Assembly (NCBI GenBank): GCA_947500755.1
Contig: CANMTO010000002.1
Coordinates: 1-64,000 of the forward strand
Direction: 5' to 3'
Length of the DNA stretch: 64,000 nt
Source of the DNA: Flavobacteriales bacterium
GTDB lineage: Bacteria > Bacteroidota > Bacteroidia > Flavobacteriales_D > Crocinitomicaceae
Positions 26,326-35,269 of this stretch are shown in pieces. Each line of letters opens with the position of its first letter. Position 1 is the stretch's first letter. Below the pieces are notes generated by a model. That model did no database searches and had not been told where the DNA came from. It saw only the letters and a program-made list of their open reading frames with translations. The translations under genes were made by a program, and so were the position numbers.

Positions 26326-27249
26326 TTGAGTTCGATTGAAATAACGGTAGCCATTTGTACATACAACCGAGAACGGTATTTACCTCAGTTGTTTGAATCC
26401 ATATTGCAACAAACGCTAGCTCCCGAGCGCTTCGAAATCATTCTGATTGACAACAATTCACCGGGGAATACCCACGAACTTTTCACAGAATTCGCACAGA
26501 AAAACCCAACACATCTTACACACTATTTTCTAGAAACCAACCAAGGCTTATCCTTCGCTAGAAATCGCGCGATCAAAGAATCTTCAGCGCCAATCATTAC
26601 CTTTTTAGACGATGACGCATTCATTGATGCGAATTATTTAAGTGTACTTATTACATCGTTTAATAAACACCCTGAATGTGGCTGCATAGGCGGACCAATA
26701 CTTCTTCATTATGAGGATATTAAGCCAAATTGGGAAAACCTTTACTTGAATTCCTTACTTGGGTACTTTAACAAAGGTGAGGCTGCTTTTTACTTCAATC
26801 GTACCGATTATCCCCGTGGATCAAACATGGCATTTAGAAATTTAGTTTTTGAAAAAGCAGGCGTATTTAATGTGACCTTAGGTCGAATTGGCAACAACTT
26901 ATTTGGTGGAGAGGAAAAAGACCAATTCAATCGAATTTATGAGGCTGAAATCCCTGTACTCTATGAACCCCGAGCCATAGTGCATCATTGTGTTCCAACA
27001 GAACGAACCACCTTTGCATTCATTAAAAAACAAGCATTGGGCACCGGAGTAAGCGAACGTTTACGAAGTAAAAACGAAGGGTTGATGAGCTACACTAAAC
27101 GGGTTATCGTTGAAGGTATAAAATGGTGCGGCAGTATGGTTCTTTGGTTGCTATACGCGTTACAATTCAAATTTGCGAAAGGAAATATGATACTTTTCTT
27201 TCGGTTTTGGGTAACCCGAGGTCTTCTTTTTAAGTATGACAAGGCATGA
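26326..27249 (+). CDS. Family 2 glycosyltransferase
   Basis: A 307-residue GT-A fold enzyme. ITVAICTYNR marks the nucleotide-sugar-binding strand, LDDDA near residue 94 is the metal-binding DXD-type motif and GGEEKD near 205 the likely acidic catalytic region. Two hydrophobic stretches near the C-terminus suggest membrane association. The start is a TTG because the first ATG lies deep in the domain. It follows alaS by three bases and overlaps the next gene by four, so the glycan genes here begin in the alaS transcript. Donor and acceptor unknown. Confidence 0.85.
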   Translation: MSSIEITVAICTYNRERYLPQLFESILQQTLAPERFEIILIDNNSPGNTHELFTEFAQKNPTHLTHYFLETNQGLSFARNRAIKESSAPIITFLDDDAFIDANYLSVLITSFNKHPECGCIGGPILLHYEDIKPNWENLYLNSLLGYFNKGEAAFYFNRTDYPRGSNMAFRNLVFEKAGVFNVTLGRIGNNLFGGEEKDQFNRIYEAEIPVLYEPRAIVHHCVPTERTTFAFIKKQALGTGVSERLRSKNEGLMSYTKRVIVEGIKWCGSMVLWLLYALQFKFAKGNMILFFRFWVTRGLLFKYDKA

Positions 27250-28157
27250 GAATTCTATTGTGCATACAATCGTTCATTGTTGGTTTGATTCAAACCAAAC
27301 TGAGTGCCTTGAGAATTCTCTTACAAAGTAATTTTATAGGCATTGTTCAGCATAAAACACAAACTAAACCTTTGCTGATTTTAGGTAATGGCCCATCCCT
27401 AAACGATACACTAAAAAAAAATGCGGAAGCTATGCTTCAAGGATTTGATTTAATGGCAGTGAATGCGGCAGCGTGCAGTGATCAATTCAACGCGCTTCAA
27501 CCCAACTTGTATATGTTAAACGCAGTCACCTATTTTCAGAACGATTCTGAATTATCTCCATTTTACATTCAGGCTAAGAACGATTTATTTGAAGCCTTAA
27601 AAGAAAAAACACGGTGGGACATGACCTTATTGGTTCCGTTTCGCGCCAAGAAAAGTATTGATTTTCAGAAGCTGATAACATCCAACTCACACTTAAAAGT
27701 CAGCTATTTCAATCAAACGCCAATAGAAGGACTTAACTTTTGGTCGCACCGTTGGTACAATCTGGGCTGGGGTATGCCCCGTCCGCACAATGTGCTGATT
27801 CCTGGAATAATGACTGGAATTCGCTTGGGATATAAAACCATCGCAATCGTAGGCGCTGATCATTCCTGGCTTGCCGACCTTTCGGTAAACGATAAGAATG
27901 AGGCCATGCTGCGTCATGTGCACTACTATGCAACGGATGGCACGCAACCCATGAAGGTAGAGGATCGAATCGATCATCCGAGAAAACTGCATGAAATCAT
28001 TCACAAGTTTTACTTATCCTTTAAAGGCTATTGGCAGATTAAGGCATATGCCAACACAAAGCAGGTGTCAATAATTAATGCAAGCAGCATAAGCATGATT
28101 GATGCATTTGATCGAAAACCCTTAGCCCAGATACTCAACGTTACCGATAAAAATTAA
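27246..28157 (+). CDS. MptE-like / DUF115-type protein of a glycan locus
   Basis: A 303-residue protein with PLLILGNGPSLNDTL near residue 40 and IVGADHSWLADL near 200. These are hallmarks of the 6-hydroxymethylpterin-diphosphokinase MptE-like family, whose bacterial members (DUF115, Maf-like) are found with flagellin glycosylation and nonulosonic acid genes. In this setting a glycosyltransferase or sugar-handling role is more likely than pterin metabolism, but that is inferred from neighbours. It is coupled to the GT2 gene and followed after 15 bases by pseB. Confidence 0.7.
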   Translation: MRILLCIQSFIVGLIQTKLSALRILLQSNFIGIVQHKTQTKPLLILGNGPSLNDTLKKNAEAMLQGFDLMAVNAAACSDQFNALQPNLYMLNAVTYFQNDSELSPFYIQAKNDLFEALKEKTRWDMTLLVPFRAKKSIDFQKLITSNSHLKVSYFNQTPIEGLNFWSHRWYNLGWGMPRPHNVLIPGIMTGIRLGYKTIAIVGADHSWLADLSVNDKNEAMLRHVHYYATDGTQPMKVEDRIDHPRKLHEIIHKFYLSFKGYWQIKAYANTKQVSIINASSISMIDAFDRKPLAQILNVTDKN

Positions 28158-28159
28158 TG

Positions 28160-28167
28160 TAACTTTA
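28160..28167 (+). promoter_or_regulatory. Near-consensus -7 element before pseB
   Basis: TAACTTTA differs from TAnnTTTG in one base and ends five bases before the pseB ATG. It lies in the 15-base gap after the preceding gene, so pseB may also be read from upstream. Confidence 0.35.
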
Positions 28168-28172
28168 CTTCA

Positions 28173-29174
28173 ATGAAAGACAGATCCATATTAATCACTG
28201 GCGGAACCGGTTCCCTTGGAAAGGCGTTAACAAAATACATCTTAACTACTTATCCTGAAGTAAAGCGCCTTGTTATCTATTCAAGAGATGAACAAAAGCA
28301 GTTTGAAATGGAACAAGAATTCCCCCTATCTAAGTATCCTCAAATTAGGTACTTCATTGGCGACGTGCGTGACGGAGAGCGCTTAGAACGTGCATTTGAA
28401 GGCATTGATAGTGTTATTCATGCCGCGGCAATGAAGCATGTGCATATTGCGGAGTATAATCCGGATGAATGCGTTAAAACGAACGTAGGTGGAGCCGAAA
28501 ATGTCATTAAAGCGGCGTTAAAATCACAGGTGAAAGATGTGGTGGCCTTATCAACTGATAAAGCATGCGCACCGATTAATTTGTACGGGGCGACTAAATT
28601 AACCTCAGACAAACTGTTCGTGGCAGCGAATAACATACGCGGAAAACGAGACATTAAATTTTCAGTAGTACGTTATGGAAATGTAATGGGGTCCAATGGA
28701 TCAGTTATTCCATTCTTCATAAAGCGAAAACAACTGAATGGTGTCTTACCGATCACCGTTCCTGAAATGACACGATTTAACATCTCATTACAAGAAGGAG
28801 TAGACATGGTCATGCATGCATTGGAGCACGCGTGGGGTGGAGAAATCTTTGTTCCTAAAATACCATCATACCGAATCACGGATGTCGCAGAGGCCATTGG
28901 ACCGGCATGCGAAAAACCAATCATCGGAATACGTCCGGGAGAAAAAATTCATGAAGAGATGATCAGCTCATCGGATTCATTCTTCACGTATGATTTAGGA
29001 AAATACTATACCATTATTCCGCAAGCGCCCATTTGGAACTTACATGAGTATATTAAGGCAAACGCAGCACAAAAGGTTAAAGAAGGGTTTTCTTATAATT
29101 CGAAAGACAATACGGATTGGGAAACCATTGATAGTTTAAGGGAGAAAATCAAAACCTACGTGGGAGATTTTTAA
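28173..29174 (+). CDS. pseB: UDP-N-acetylglucosamine 4,6-dehydratase (inverting), PseB
   Basis: PseB turns UDP-GlcNAc into UDP-2-acetamido-2,6-dideoxy-L-arabino-hexos-4-ulose, the first step to pseudaminic acid. The extended SDR has the NADP motif GGTGSLG at residues 9-15, YSRDEQKQ, HAAAMKHVHIAEYNP and STDKA...NLYGATK (about 127-141) with the catalytic Asp, Lys and Tyr of this subfamily. 333 residues is typical. The aminotransferase pseC, which usually follows directly, is absent; a 207-base gap and unrelated membrane genes come next. Confidence 0.93.
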   Translation: MKDRSILITGGTGSLGKALTKYILTTYPEVKRLVIYSRDEQKQFEMEQEFPLSKYPQIRYFIGDVRDGERLERAFEGIDSVIHAAAMKHVHIAEYNPDECVKTNVGGAENVIKAALKSQVKDVVALSTDKACAPINLYGATKLTSDKLFVAANNIRGKRDIKFSVVRYGNVMGSNGSVIPFFIKRKQLNGVLPITVPEMTRFNISLQEGVDMVMHALEHAWGGEIFVPKIPSYRITDVAEAIGPACEKPIIGIRPGEKIHEEMISSSDSFFTYDLGKYYTIIPQAPIWNLHEYIKANAAQKVKEGFSYNSKDNTDWETIDSLREKIKTYVGDF

Positions 29175-29381
29175 CACACAGGCAAGTGCGTGTTTCAAGA
29201 ACTGTGTATAGTAAGAATCACTATCTTTTTACAAATTCATGGTATTAAAATCGTTTCATTTCAAATCCGAGCGATTCCAATTGGACTATTTTATGAAGTC
29301 CTTGATAAAAATTAGTATATTCACCAAGATATACGGCGGAACTGAAAAGCCTTACGAGTAAGAAAACTAAACTAACTTATT

Positions 29382-29729
29382 ATGAAGTATTATTTAAAAG
29401 TGTTACAAAATTATGCCAATTTCAATGGCAGAGCGAGAAGAGCAGAATATTGGTATTTCGTTCTTTTCAATGTGATTGCATCCGCCATTGTAGGATTTAT
29501 TGGAGGATTAATGGATTTCCAACTACTTGGTAATATCTACTCCTTGGCCGTATTATTGCCATCAATCGCTGTAGCCGTTCGAAGAATGCACGATGTGGGT
29601 AAAAGTGGCTGGTTTATACTTATTCCTATATATAATTTTATTTTAGCGGTAACTGCAGGTGATTCAGGAGAAAATGAATATGGACAAGACCCTAAAGGAG
29701 AATCGAGTTCAGATTTACTTGATGCCTAA
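29382..29729 (+). CDS. DUF805 small membrane protein
   Basis: 115 residues with three or four hydrophobic helices. The family signature is clear: an N-terminal YYLKVLQNYANFNGRARRAEYW segment (shown here in part), and RRMHDVGKSGWF near residue 67. DUF805 proteins are inner-membrane proteins of unknown function. A strong terminator follows 24 bases after the stop. Confidence 0.85.
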   Translation: MKYYLKVLQNYANFNGRARRAEYWYFVLFNVIASAIVGFIGGLMDFQLLGNIYSLAVLLPSIAVAVRRMHDVGKSGWFILIPIYNFILAVTAGDSGENEYGQDPKGESSSDLLDA

Positions 29730-29753
29730 GATATCTGATTGTTAGAAAGCATT

Positions 29754-29778
29754 AAAGGCGGCATGGCCGCTTTTTTTT
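29754..29778 (+). terminator. Rho-independent terminator after DUF805
   Basis: AAAGGCGGC pairs with GCCGCTTTT around the loop ATG: a five-bp GC core, one G-T wobble and an A-T extension, followed by eight Ts. It separates the pseB/DUF805 part of the locus from the genes downstream. Confidence 0.85.
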
Positions 29779-29808
29779 ATGCGGATTAACTTGGAATAAT
29801 TCATATAC

Positions 29809-29961
29809 ATGGACAAAAAAGATACGCATGAAGATGCGCTGCAAAAATCCTTAGATCGATATAGTGTAAAACTTATAAAGGTCATTGGAATTATTGGTGC
29901 AGCCATGGGCTTAATCATTCTGGGCGTATTTTGGTATTGGTTATTAAAAAAACTCTTTTAA
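29809..29961 (+). CDS. 50-residue single-span membrane protein
   Basis: ATG at 29809, stop at 29959-29961. The N-terminal 22 residues are charged (MDKKDTHEDALQKS), then a hydrophobic helix IGIIGAAMGLIILGVFWYWL, then a basic tail KKLF. The architecture fits a real inner-membrane peptide, and it starts just after the terminator and ends six bases before the TspO gene. No similarity recognised; small size keeps confidence moderate. Confidence 0.55.
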   Translation: MDKKDTHEDALQKSLDRYSVKLIKVIGIIGAAMGLIILGVFWYWLLKKLF

Positions 29962-29967
29962 CACCTC

Positions 29968-30438
29968 ATGTCAATAAAAAATATCGGATCCTTTCTTATT
30001 TTTCTGTGTTTAAATTTTATTGCGCTTGCCCTTGGCGGATTATTTACGGCGGACGGAGTTTCCTCTGAATGGTACCAAACCTTAAATAAAGCCCCATGGA
30101 CTCCTCCAGGGTGGGTTTTCGGTGCGGCATGGACTTTTTTGATGATTTGCTATGCCATTTACCTAGCGATTGTTTGGAAACAGAAATCACTACAAAAGAA
30201 AAACTTTGCACTGTATGCAATGCAATGGATACTCAACGTGAGTTGGAATCCCATTTTCTTTTATCATCACCAAGACATTCTGGGGTTAATCAACCTTGTT
30301 TTATTAAGCGCCGTGATTATAGGTACTGCAATCATAAACCTTAAATCCTTTCGTGCAGCTACGGTACTAATACTGCCCTATATAATTTGGTTATGCATTG
30401 CCACTTCACTGAATGCATATATAACTTTTAATAATTAA
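29968..30438 (+). CDS. TspO/MBR family protein
   Basis: A 156-residue, five-helix membrane protein of the tryptophan-rich sensory protein/translocator family. Conserved elements are WYQTLNKAPWTPPGWVFGAAW (in part) with the WTPP turn, and the NVSWNPIFF motif in helix 4. TspO binds porphyrins and other tetrapyrroles; its bacterial role is in stress and tetrapyrrole regulation. It is followed after 23 bases by the channel-like gene. Confidence 0.92.
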   Translation: MSIKNIGSFLIFLCLNFIALALGGLFTADGVSSEWYQTLNKAPWTPPGWVFGAAWTFLMICYAIYLAIVWKQKSLQKKNFALYAMQWILNVSWNPIFFYHHQDILGLINLVLLSAVIIGTAIINLKSFRAATVLILPYIIWLCIATSLNAYITFNN

Positions 30439-30461
30439 ATTTACGTAAACATTAGCTTGAG

Positions 30462-32336
30462 ATGAATTGGAAAAACAACCTGCGTTACTACTTTGAAAAC
30501 ACCATTTCTTCGGGTCCTATAGCTGTAATTAAATGGCTAGGAATCATTTCATTTATTTCAATTTTCATCATTGGTTTGCTCATTGTTATTTTCGGCATAT
30601 CAGATGATCCGGAAGGAAACCCATTGAATTTACTTGAAGCAATTTGGCAAAGTTTAATGGCAACCTTAGACTCAGGAACGATGGGGGGTGATGTGGGATG
30701 GTCCTTTCGAGTATTGCGCTTTGGAGCAACCCTGGTCGGGATTTTTGTAATTTCTATGTTAATTGGTATTATTTCATCTGGAATTGATGAAAAGCTTGAA
30801 GAATTGAAGAAAGGAAAATCGTTCGTTAACGAAAAGAATCACACCTTAATCATTGGTTGGTCCAATAAAATATTTTCTATCATCGAAGAGCTTATTGAAG
30901 CAAATGCGAATCAACAAAATCAACGAATCGTAATTGTAGCCGACCGCGACAAAGTGGAAATGGAGGATGAGATCAAATCAAAAATACAAGAATTGAAATC
31001 CACACGGATAATTGTCCGAAATGGAAACCCCTTGGTTGTTGGGGACACCTTGGTTGGAAATCCAGATGAAGCCCGATCAATTATCTTGTTGAGTCCAGAC
31101 GAGGCCGATGCAGACATGCATGTAATTAAAAGCATGTTGTCATTGACAAACCGATCGAATCGTAAAAAAGATACCTATAGAATCGTTACAGAAATAAAGA
31201 ACCGTAACAATCTAGAAGCAGCTCAACTTGTTGGGCAAGCAGATGATGTGATTTTAGTAGACAGTTCGGAATTAGTGGCTCACATTACCACACAAACCTG
31301 CAGGCAATCGGGATTATCAGTAGTCTACTCCACCCTACTTCGTTTTGAGGGAGATGAGATTTACATGATTGATGCAAAAAGCTACAGCGGCAAAACATAC
31401 AAAGAGGTTTTGTTTATGTTTAACAGTTCAGTCATTATTGGTGTATATTCTTCAGGTAAAATCCGAATCAATCCTTCCATGGATTACGCGATTCAAGCAC
31501 AGGATGAATTAATTGGAATCACGTCCGATGATGATACATTTATCCCTGATGGAAAATCTTCGCCGGATATTGATTCATCGATATTCAATTTCGACAGAAA
31601 ATCCAATAGCAGTAAAGAGCGTACGCTTATTTTAGGATGGAATGAAACCGCGATCACCATGGTAAATGAGCTTGAAAACTATGTGCAACCTGGTAGCGAA
31701 CTTTGTATCCTTACGGAGCAGCTACATGCTCTCCCTACATTTGAACTGAATAATCAGACACTTAGGTTAATGGAGGGTGATATTCAACATAGAAAAACGC
31801 TTGAATCCCTTCAACCGGAGTTATTTGACAACATTATCATTTTATCCAATCACGACATTGATGTTCAGCAAAGTGATTCAAAAACACTAATATGTTTACT
31901 TCACCTTAGAAGTATAGCCGAAAAGAAATCTACGCAGCTTAAAATTGTTTCTGAAATGAGAGATATTCGGAACCGTGAAATTGCGGTGGTAGCAAAAGCA
32001 GATGATTTCATTGTGGGTGACAACATTATAAGTTTACTAATCGCACAAATCGCTGAGAATCATAAATTAAAAGCAATTTTTGATGAGTTATTAAATGCAG
32101 ATGGGTCTGAGATTTATTTAAAACCTATGGAGGATTATATTCAGCTTGGTAAACCCACTAATTTCTACACCCTTGTGGAACGAGCAGCACAAGCAAATCA
32201 AACGGCCATAGGATATCGGCTTATTTCGGATAAAGAAAATGAACATCGAAATTTCGGGGTGCAATTGAATCCAAGAAAGGATGAGTTGGTTTCCTTCAGT
32301 AGCGGTGATTTATTAATCGTGATATCCGAAGACTAA
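30462..32336 (+). CDS. CASTOR/POLLUX-like ion channel with RCK/TrkA-N domains
   Basis: 624 residues. Two N-terminal membrane segments (about 22-48 and 85-108) flank a pore-like region IWQSLMATLDSGTMGGDVGW, and GIISSGIDEKLEELKKGKS follows as in plant CASTOR/POLLUX and their bacterial relatives. Two Rossmann-type RCK modules come next, beginning TLIIGWSNK near 127 and TLILGWNET near 390. Family members are potassium- or calcium-permeable channels with ligand-binding cytoplasmic rings. Why it lies within a glycan locus is not clear. Confidence 0.88.
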   Translation: MNWKNNLRYYFENTISSGPIAVIKWLGIISFISIFIIGLLIVIFGISDDPEGNPLNLLEAIWQSLMATLDSGTMGGDVGWSFRVLRFGATLVGIFVISMLIGIISSGIDEKLEELKKGKSFVNEKNHTLIIGWSNKIFSIIEELIEANANQQNQRIVIVADRDKVEMEDEIKSKIQELKSTRIIVRNGNPLVVGDTLVGNPDEARSIILLSPDEADADMHVIKSMLSLTNRSNRKKDTYRIVTEIKNRNNLEAAQLVGQADDVILVDSSELVAHITTQTCRQSGLSVVYSTLLRFEGDEIYMIDAKSYSGKTYKEVLFMFNSSVIIGVYSSGKIRINPSMDYAIQAQDELIGITSDDDTFIPDGKSSPDIDSSIFNFDRKSNSSKERTLILGWNETAITMVNELENYVQPGSELCILTEQLHALPTFELNNQTLRLMEGDIQHRKTLESLQPELFDNIIILSNHDIDVQQSDSKTLICLLHLRSIAEKKSTQLKIVSEMRDIRNREIAVVAKADDFIVGDNIISLLIAQIAENHKLKAIFDELLNADGSEIYLKPMEDYIQLGKPTNFYTLVERAAQANQTAIGYRLISDKENEHRNFGVQLNPRKDELVSFSSGDLLIVISED

Positions 32337-32451
32337 TCCGTTAGAAATCAACAGCCAACGCTGTACTTTAAAACGCGTGCATCCATTCAGATTGAATCGA
32401 TTTCTCAAAAATACCTGCTCAATAGAAAAAGGGGAAAAACGAAACATGGAC

Positions 32452-32482
32452 TTTGGTCATTGCGGCAGCGTAGCTAATTTTG
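32452..32482 (+). promoter_or_regulatory. Promoter of the NeuB-cytidylyltransferase operon
   Basis: TTTG (32452-32455), 19 bases, TAATTTTG (32475-32482): an exact match to both halves of the Bacteroidota consensus with ideal spacing. The -7 element ends 16 bases before the ATG at 32499. This is the best promoter in the window and should drive the three-gene nonulosonate operon. Confidence 0.75.
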
Positions 32483-32498
32483 CTAATTTCGTATTTGA

Positions 32499-34271
32499 AT
32501 GAAAGAAAATCCATATATTCTTATTGAACTTGCCAATACCCACGGAGGTGATTTCTCGTATTTAACAGAATTAATAAACCAATACGCCTCCTATCGTGAG
32601 AATTTCGGGATTAAATTCCAACCCCTCTCTCCAGATACCTTGGCTACTCCTGATTTTGAATGGTACCATGTATATCAAACATTGTATTTTACTCCGGAAC
32701 AATGGCGTGAAACACTGATTGAAGCGAGCAAAACCAAGGATGTTTGGATTGATTTATTTGACCTTTATGGCGTACAAATCGTTTCAGAGAATCTGTCTCT
32801 TATTCATGGGATAAAATTTCAATCGTCTGTACTACATAATGAGGAAGTTATCTCAGCACTGAGCAGCCTTGATCTGACGCATTGTAGAATTATCTTGAAT
32901 ATTGCAGCGCAAGAAATCGAGGTTATTAAGCAGCGGATCGATTACATCAAGCAAGAACTGAATCCAAAAGAATTGCTCTTGGAAATCGGCTTTCAAGCCT
33001 ACCCTACTGAACTGAGCGACAGCGGCTTATCTAAAATCAAACAAATCAAAGAAACATTCGGACTACCGATTGTCTTTGCGGACCACATCGACGGAAAATC
33101 CACAGATTCTATTTATCTGCCAATCATGGCATGGCTAGAAGGAGCTGATGTACTAGAAAAACACGTCATGCTCAGTGACCGTGAAACGAAATACGACCAT
33201 TTTTCCGCTCAAACGCCTGAAACGTTTAATGCATTTACAGCAACCCTAGCCACGTATGCCGCAGCAATGCGCGCTGAATTTATTAATCCGAGGGAGCGAG
33301 ACTACCTGAAAAAAACTGTGATGATACCCGTAGTTCGACGAACCTTGTATGCCGGAGATTTTATTCATTCGACTCAAGATTTGTTTTTTCGAAGAAGCGG
33401 TAAGGAAGGGCTTACCTTAGATGAAATCAAGTCCTTGCAAACGCAACGCATCGTGTTAAATAAACAGAAAGACCTAAACGATACCTTACGTGCCGACGAT
33501 TTCAAGCCAGCGAAGGTCGGGGTTATCGTAGCTTGTCGAATGAAATCTTCCCGCTTGAAAGAAAAAGCACTGCTGCCGATTGGTGATTTACCTTCCGTAG
33601 AATTTTGCTTGCGCAATGCGCTAAAATTTAAGGGCATTCACAAGGTAATCCTTGCTTCATCTACGGAAGAACAGGACCAAATCCTGGCGAAACACACCTT
33701 TGATACCAAGGTTGGGTTTTATCAAGGACACCCTGAAGATGTGATGCAACGCTATATGGATGTTTGTGAAGCATACGAACTAGACGTGGTGGTGCGGATT
33801 ACGGCGGACATGCCTTTTGTAGATGATGAAATCTGTTCGTTGCTGTTGGATGCACATTTTAAGTCAGGCGCTGAATATACCGTAGGCACGGATGCTGCCG
33901 TGGGGGTTAACCTAGAAATTTTTAATGTTGCGTGTTTAAAACGCATAAAAGCCTATTTCCCCAATGCGGAATATTCTGAATATATGACCTGGTATTTTCA
34001 AAACAATCCAGACCATGTGCGGATACAGAAAATTGATCTACCTGCTATCTTTGTCCGGCCCTACAGACTCACCTTAGATTATGAAGAAGATTTAGCCTTA
34101 TTCAATGAAATCCATAGGCAGATGGGAAGTACGAACTACTCGCTTCGTCAGGTTATTGATTATTTGGATTTACATCCAGAAATCGCTTCGATGAACGCTC
34201 ACCTGACCTTGAAATACAAAACCGATCAAGCACTCATTGATTTGCTGAATGACAAAACGAAAATTAAGTAG
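32499..34271 (+). CDS. NeuB-type sialic acid synthase domain fused to a CMP-sugar cytidylyltransferase-like domain
   Basis: 590 residues in two parts. Residues 1 to about 265 resemble the NeuB TIM barrel: ELANTHGGD at the start, GIKFQ, IGFQAYPTE, the metal-site ADHIDG and LEKHVMLSDRE. About 270-345 resembles the SAF/antifreeze-like cap (RTLYAGDFI). From about 346 a nucleotidyltransferase of the SpsF/CMP-NeuAc synthetase type begins: VIVACRMKSSRLKEKAL with the nucleotide-binding Arg/Lys, then VRITADMPFVD and YRLTLDYEED. A likely role is synthesis and/or CMP activation of a nonulosonic acid. PseI, a second synthase, is two genes downstream, so the NeuB half may use another substrate or be structural. 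Confidence 0.8.
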   Translation: MKENPYILIELANTHGGDFSYLTELINQYASYRENFGIKFQPLSPDTLATPDFEWYHVYQTLYFTPEQWRETLIEASKTKDVWIDLFDLYGVQIVSENLSLIHGIKFQSSVLHNEEVISALSSLDLTHCRIILNIAAQEIEVIKQRIDYIKQELNPKELLLEIGFQAYPTELSDSGLSKIKQIKETFGLPIVFADHIDGKSTDSIYLPIMAWLEGADVLEKHVMLSDRETKYDHFSAQTPETFNAFTATLATYAAAMRAEFINPRERDYLKKTVMIPVVRRTLYAGDFIHSTQDLFFRRSGKEGLTLDEIKSLQTQRIVLNKQKDLNDTLRADDFKPAKVGVIVACRMKSSRLKEKALLPIGDLPSVEFCLRNALKFKGIHKVILASSTEEQDQILAKHTFDTKVGFYQGHPEDVMQRYMDVCEAYELDVVVRITADMPFVDDEICSLLLDAHFKSGAEYTVGTDAAVGVNLEIFNVACLKRIKAYFPNAEYSEYMTWYFQNNPDHVRIQKIDLPAIFVRPYRLTLDYEEDLALFNEIHRQMGSTNYSLRQVIDYLDLHPEIASMNAHLTLKYKTDQALIDLLNDKTKIK

Positions 34272-34276
34272 AAGTC

Positions 34277-35269
34277 ATGGAGTATAAGCAGCTCAAGTTC
34301 ACCCCTACTTCGATCAATGGGTATTCCTTGGTTCCCATCCGAATGGAAGACCGAGAACTAATTCGGAAATGGCGAAACGAACAAATGTTTCACTTGCGAC
34401 AACAGGAAGCACTCACTGAAAGTCAGCAAGAAACATATTTTAAAGAAGTAGTAGCGAAGTTGTTTGAAAGCGATCAACCCACACAATACCTATTTTCCTA
34501 CGTGAGGGGCGAGGAATGCATGGGCTATGGCGGGTTGGTGCATATCAATTATGAAAAGTCAAGCGCCGAATTATCCTTTATCATGAATACTGAACTTGAA
34601 GCGGAAGCGTTCAGATTTCATTGGGCCAATTACTTGCAACTCATTGAAGAAATAGCATTTAAACAGCTTAACTTAACCCGTATTTTCACTTTCGCTTACG
34701 ACTTAAGGCCGCACCTTTATCCCATCTTGGAAGATCGTGGATTTTTACGTGAACGCCTTATCCCGAATGCCTTAATAGCAGATGGAAAATCAATAGCAGC
34801 AATTATTCACAGCAAATGGAATGCGCAGCTTAGAAAGGCAACGCTGCTCGATACAGACATTACGTTACAGTGGGCTCAAGACCCAAGCGTTAGGCGCTAT
34901 GCATTTACTCAAAATGAAATCACAAAAGAAGGACATGAAGCGTGGTTGAAGAATAAATTAGCGGACCCGTTAAGCGAATATTTCATATTGGAAACGACCG
35001 AAGGAAATCCCCTTGGTTCGTTTAGAATCGATTATGATTCAACGTCTTCCACTGGATTAATTAGCTACCTCATATCCCCTGAATTCCATGGAAAAGGTTG
35101 GGGAATTGCGATGTTAGTACTCGGTGAAGCGGCAGCGAAACAAAGCGGCCTTAGCGGCCTTATTGGTGAAGTTATACCCGAAAATTCATCTTCATGTGCT
35201 ATCTTTGTAAAATTAGGATACGATGCTGAAGTGTTTAGCGATCGAATTCGATACAAAAAGACCCTTTAA
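34277..35269 (+). CDS. Tandem GNAT acetyltransferase, PseH-like
   Basis: 330 residues with two GNAT folds. The first (about 1-170) begins LVPIRMEDRELIRKWRNE and includes YGGLVHI. The second (about 178-330) has LQWAQDPSVRRYAFTQNEIT, GSFRIDYD and the acetyl-CoA-binding SPEFHGKGWGIAM. The second resembles both PseH and the GNAT tail fused to PseG in other bacteria. It likely acetylates the 4-amino group of the nonulosonate precursor. Its TAATG overlap with pseI shows translational coupling. No PseG-type hydrolase domain is present. Confidence 0.75.
   Translation: MEYKQLKFTPTSINGYSLVPIRMEDRELIRKWRNEQMFHLRQQEALTESQQETYFKEVVAKLFESDQPTQYLFSYVRGEECMGYGGLVHINYEKSSAELSFIMNTELEAEAFRFHWANYLQLIEEIAFKQLNLTRIFTFAYDLRPHLYPILEDRGFLRERLIPNALIADGKSIAAIIHSKWNAQLRKATLLDTDITLQWAQDPSVRRYAFTQNEITKEGHEAWLKNKLADPLSEYFILETTEGNPLGSFRIDYDSTSSTGLISYLISPEFHGKGWGIAMLVLGEAAAKQSGLSGLIGEVIPENSSSCAIFVKLGYDAEVFSDRIRYKKTL

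Noticed and set aside
29174-29381. Possible sRNA or riboswitch in the gap between pseB and DUF805
   Set aside because: Only a short AACAC/GTGTT hairpin without a T-tail and no clear promoter; nothing I can support.
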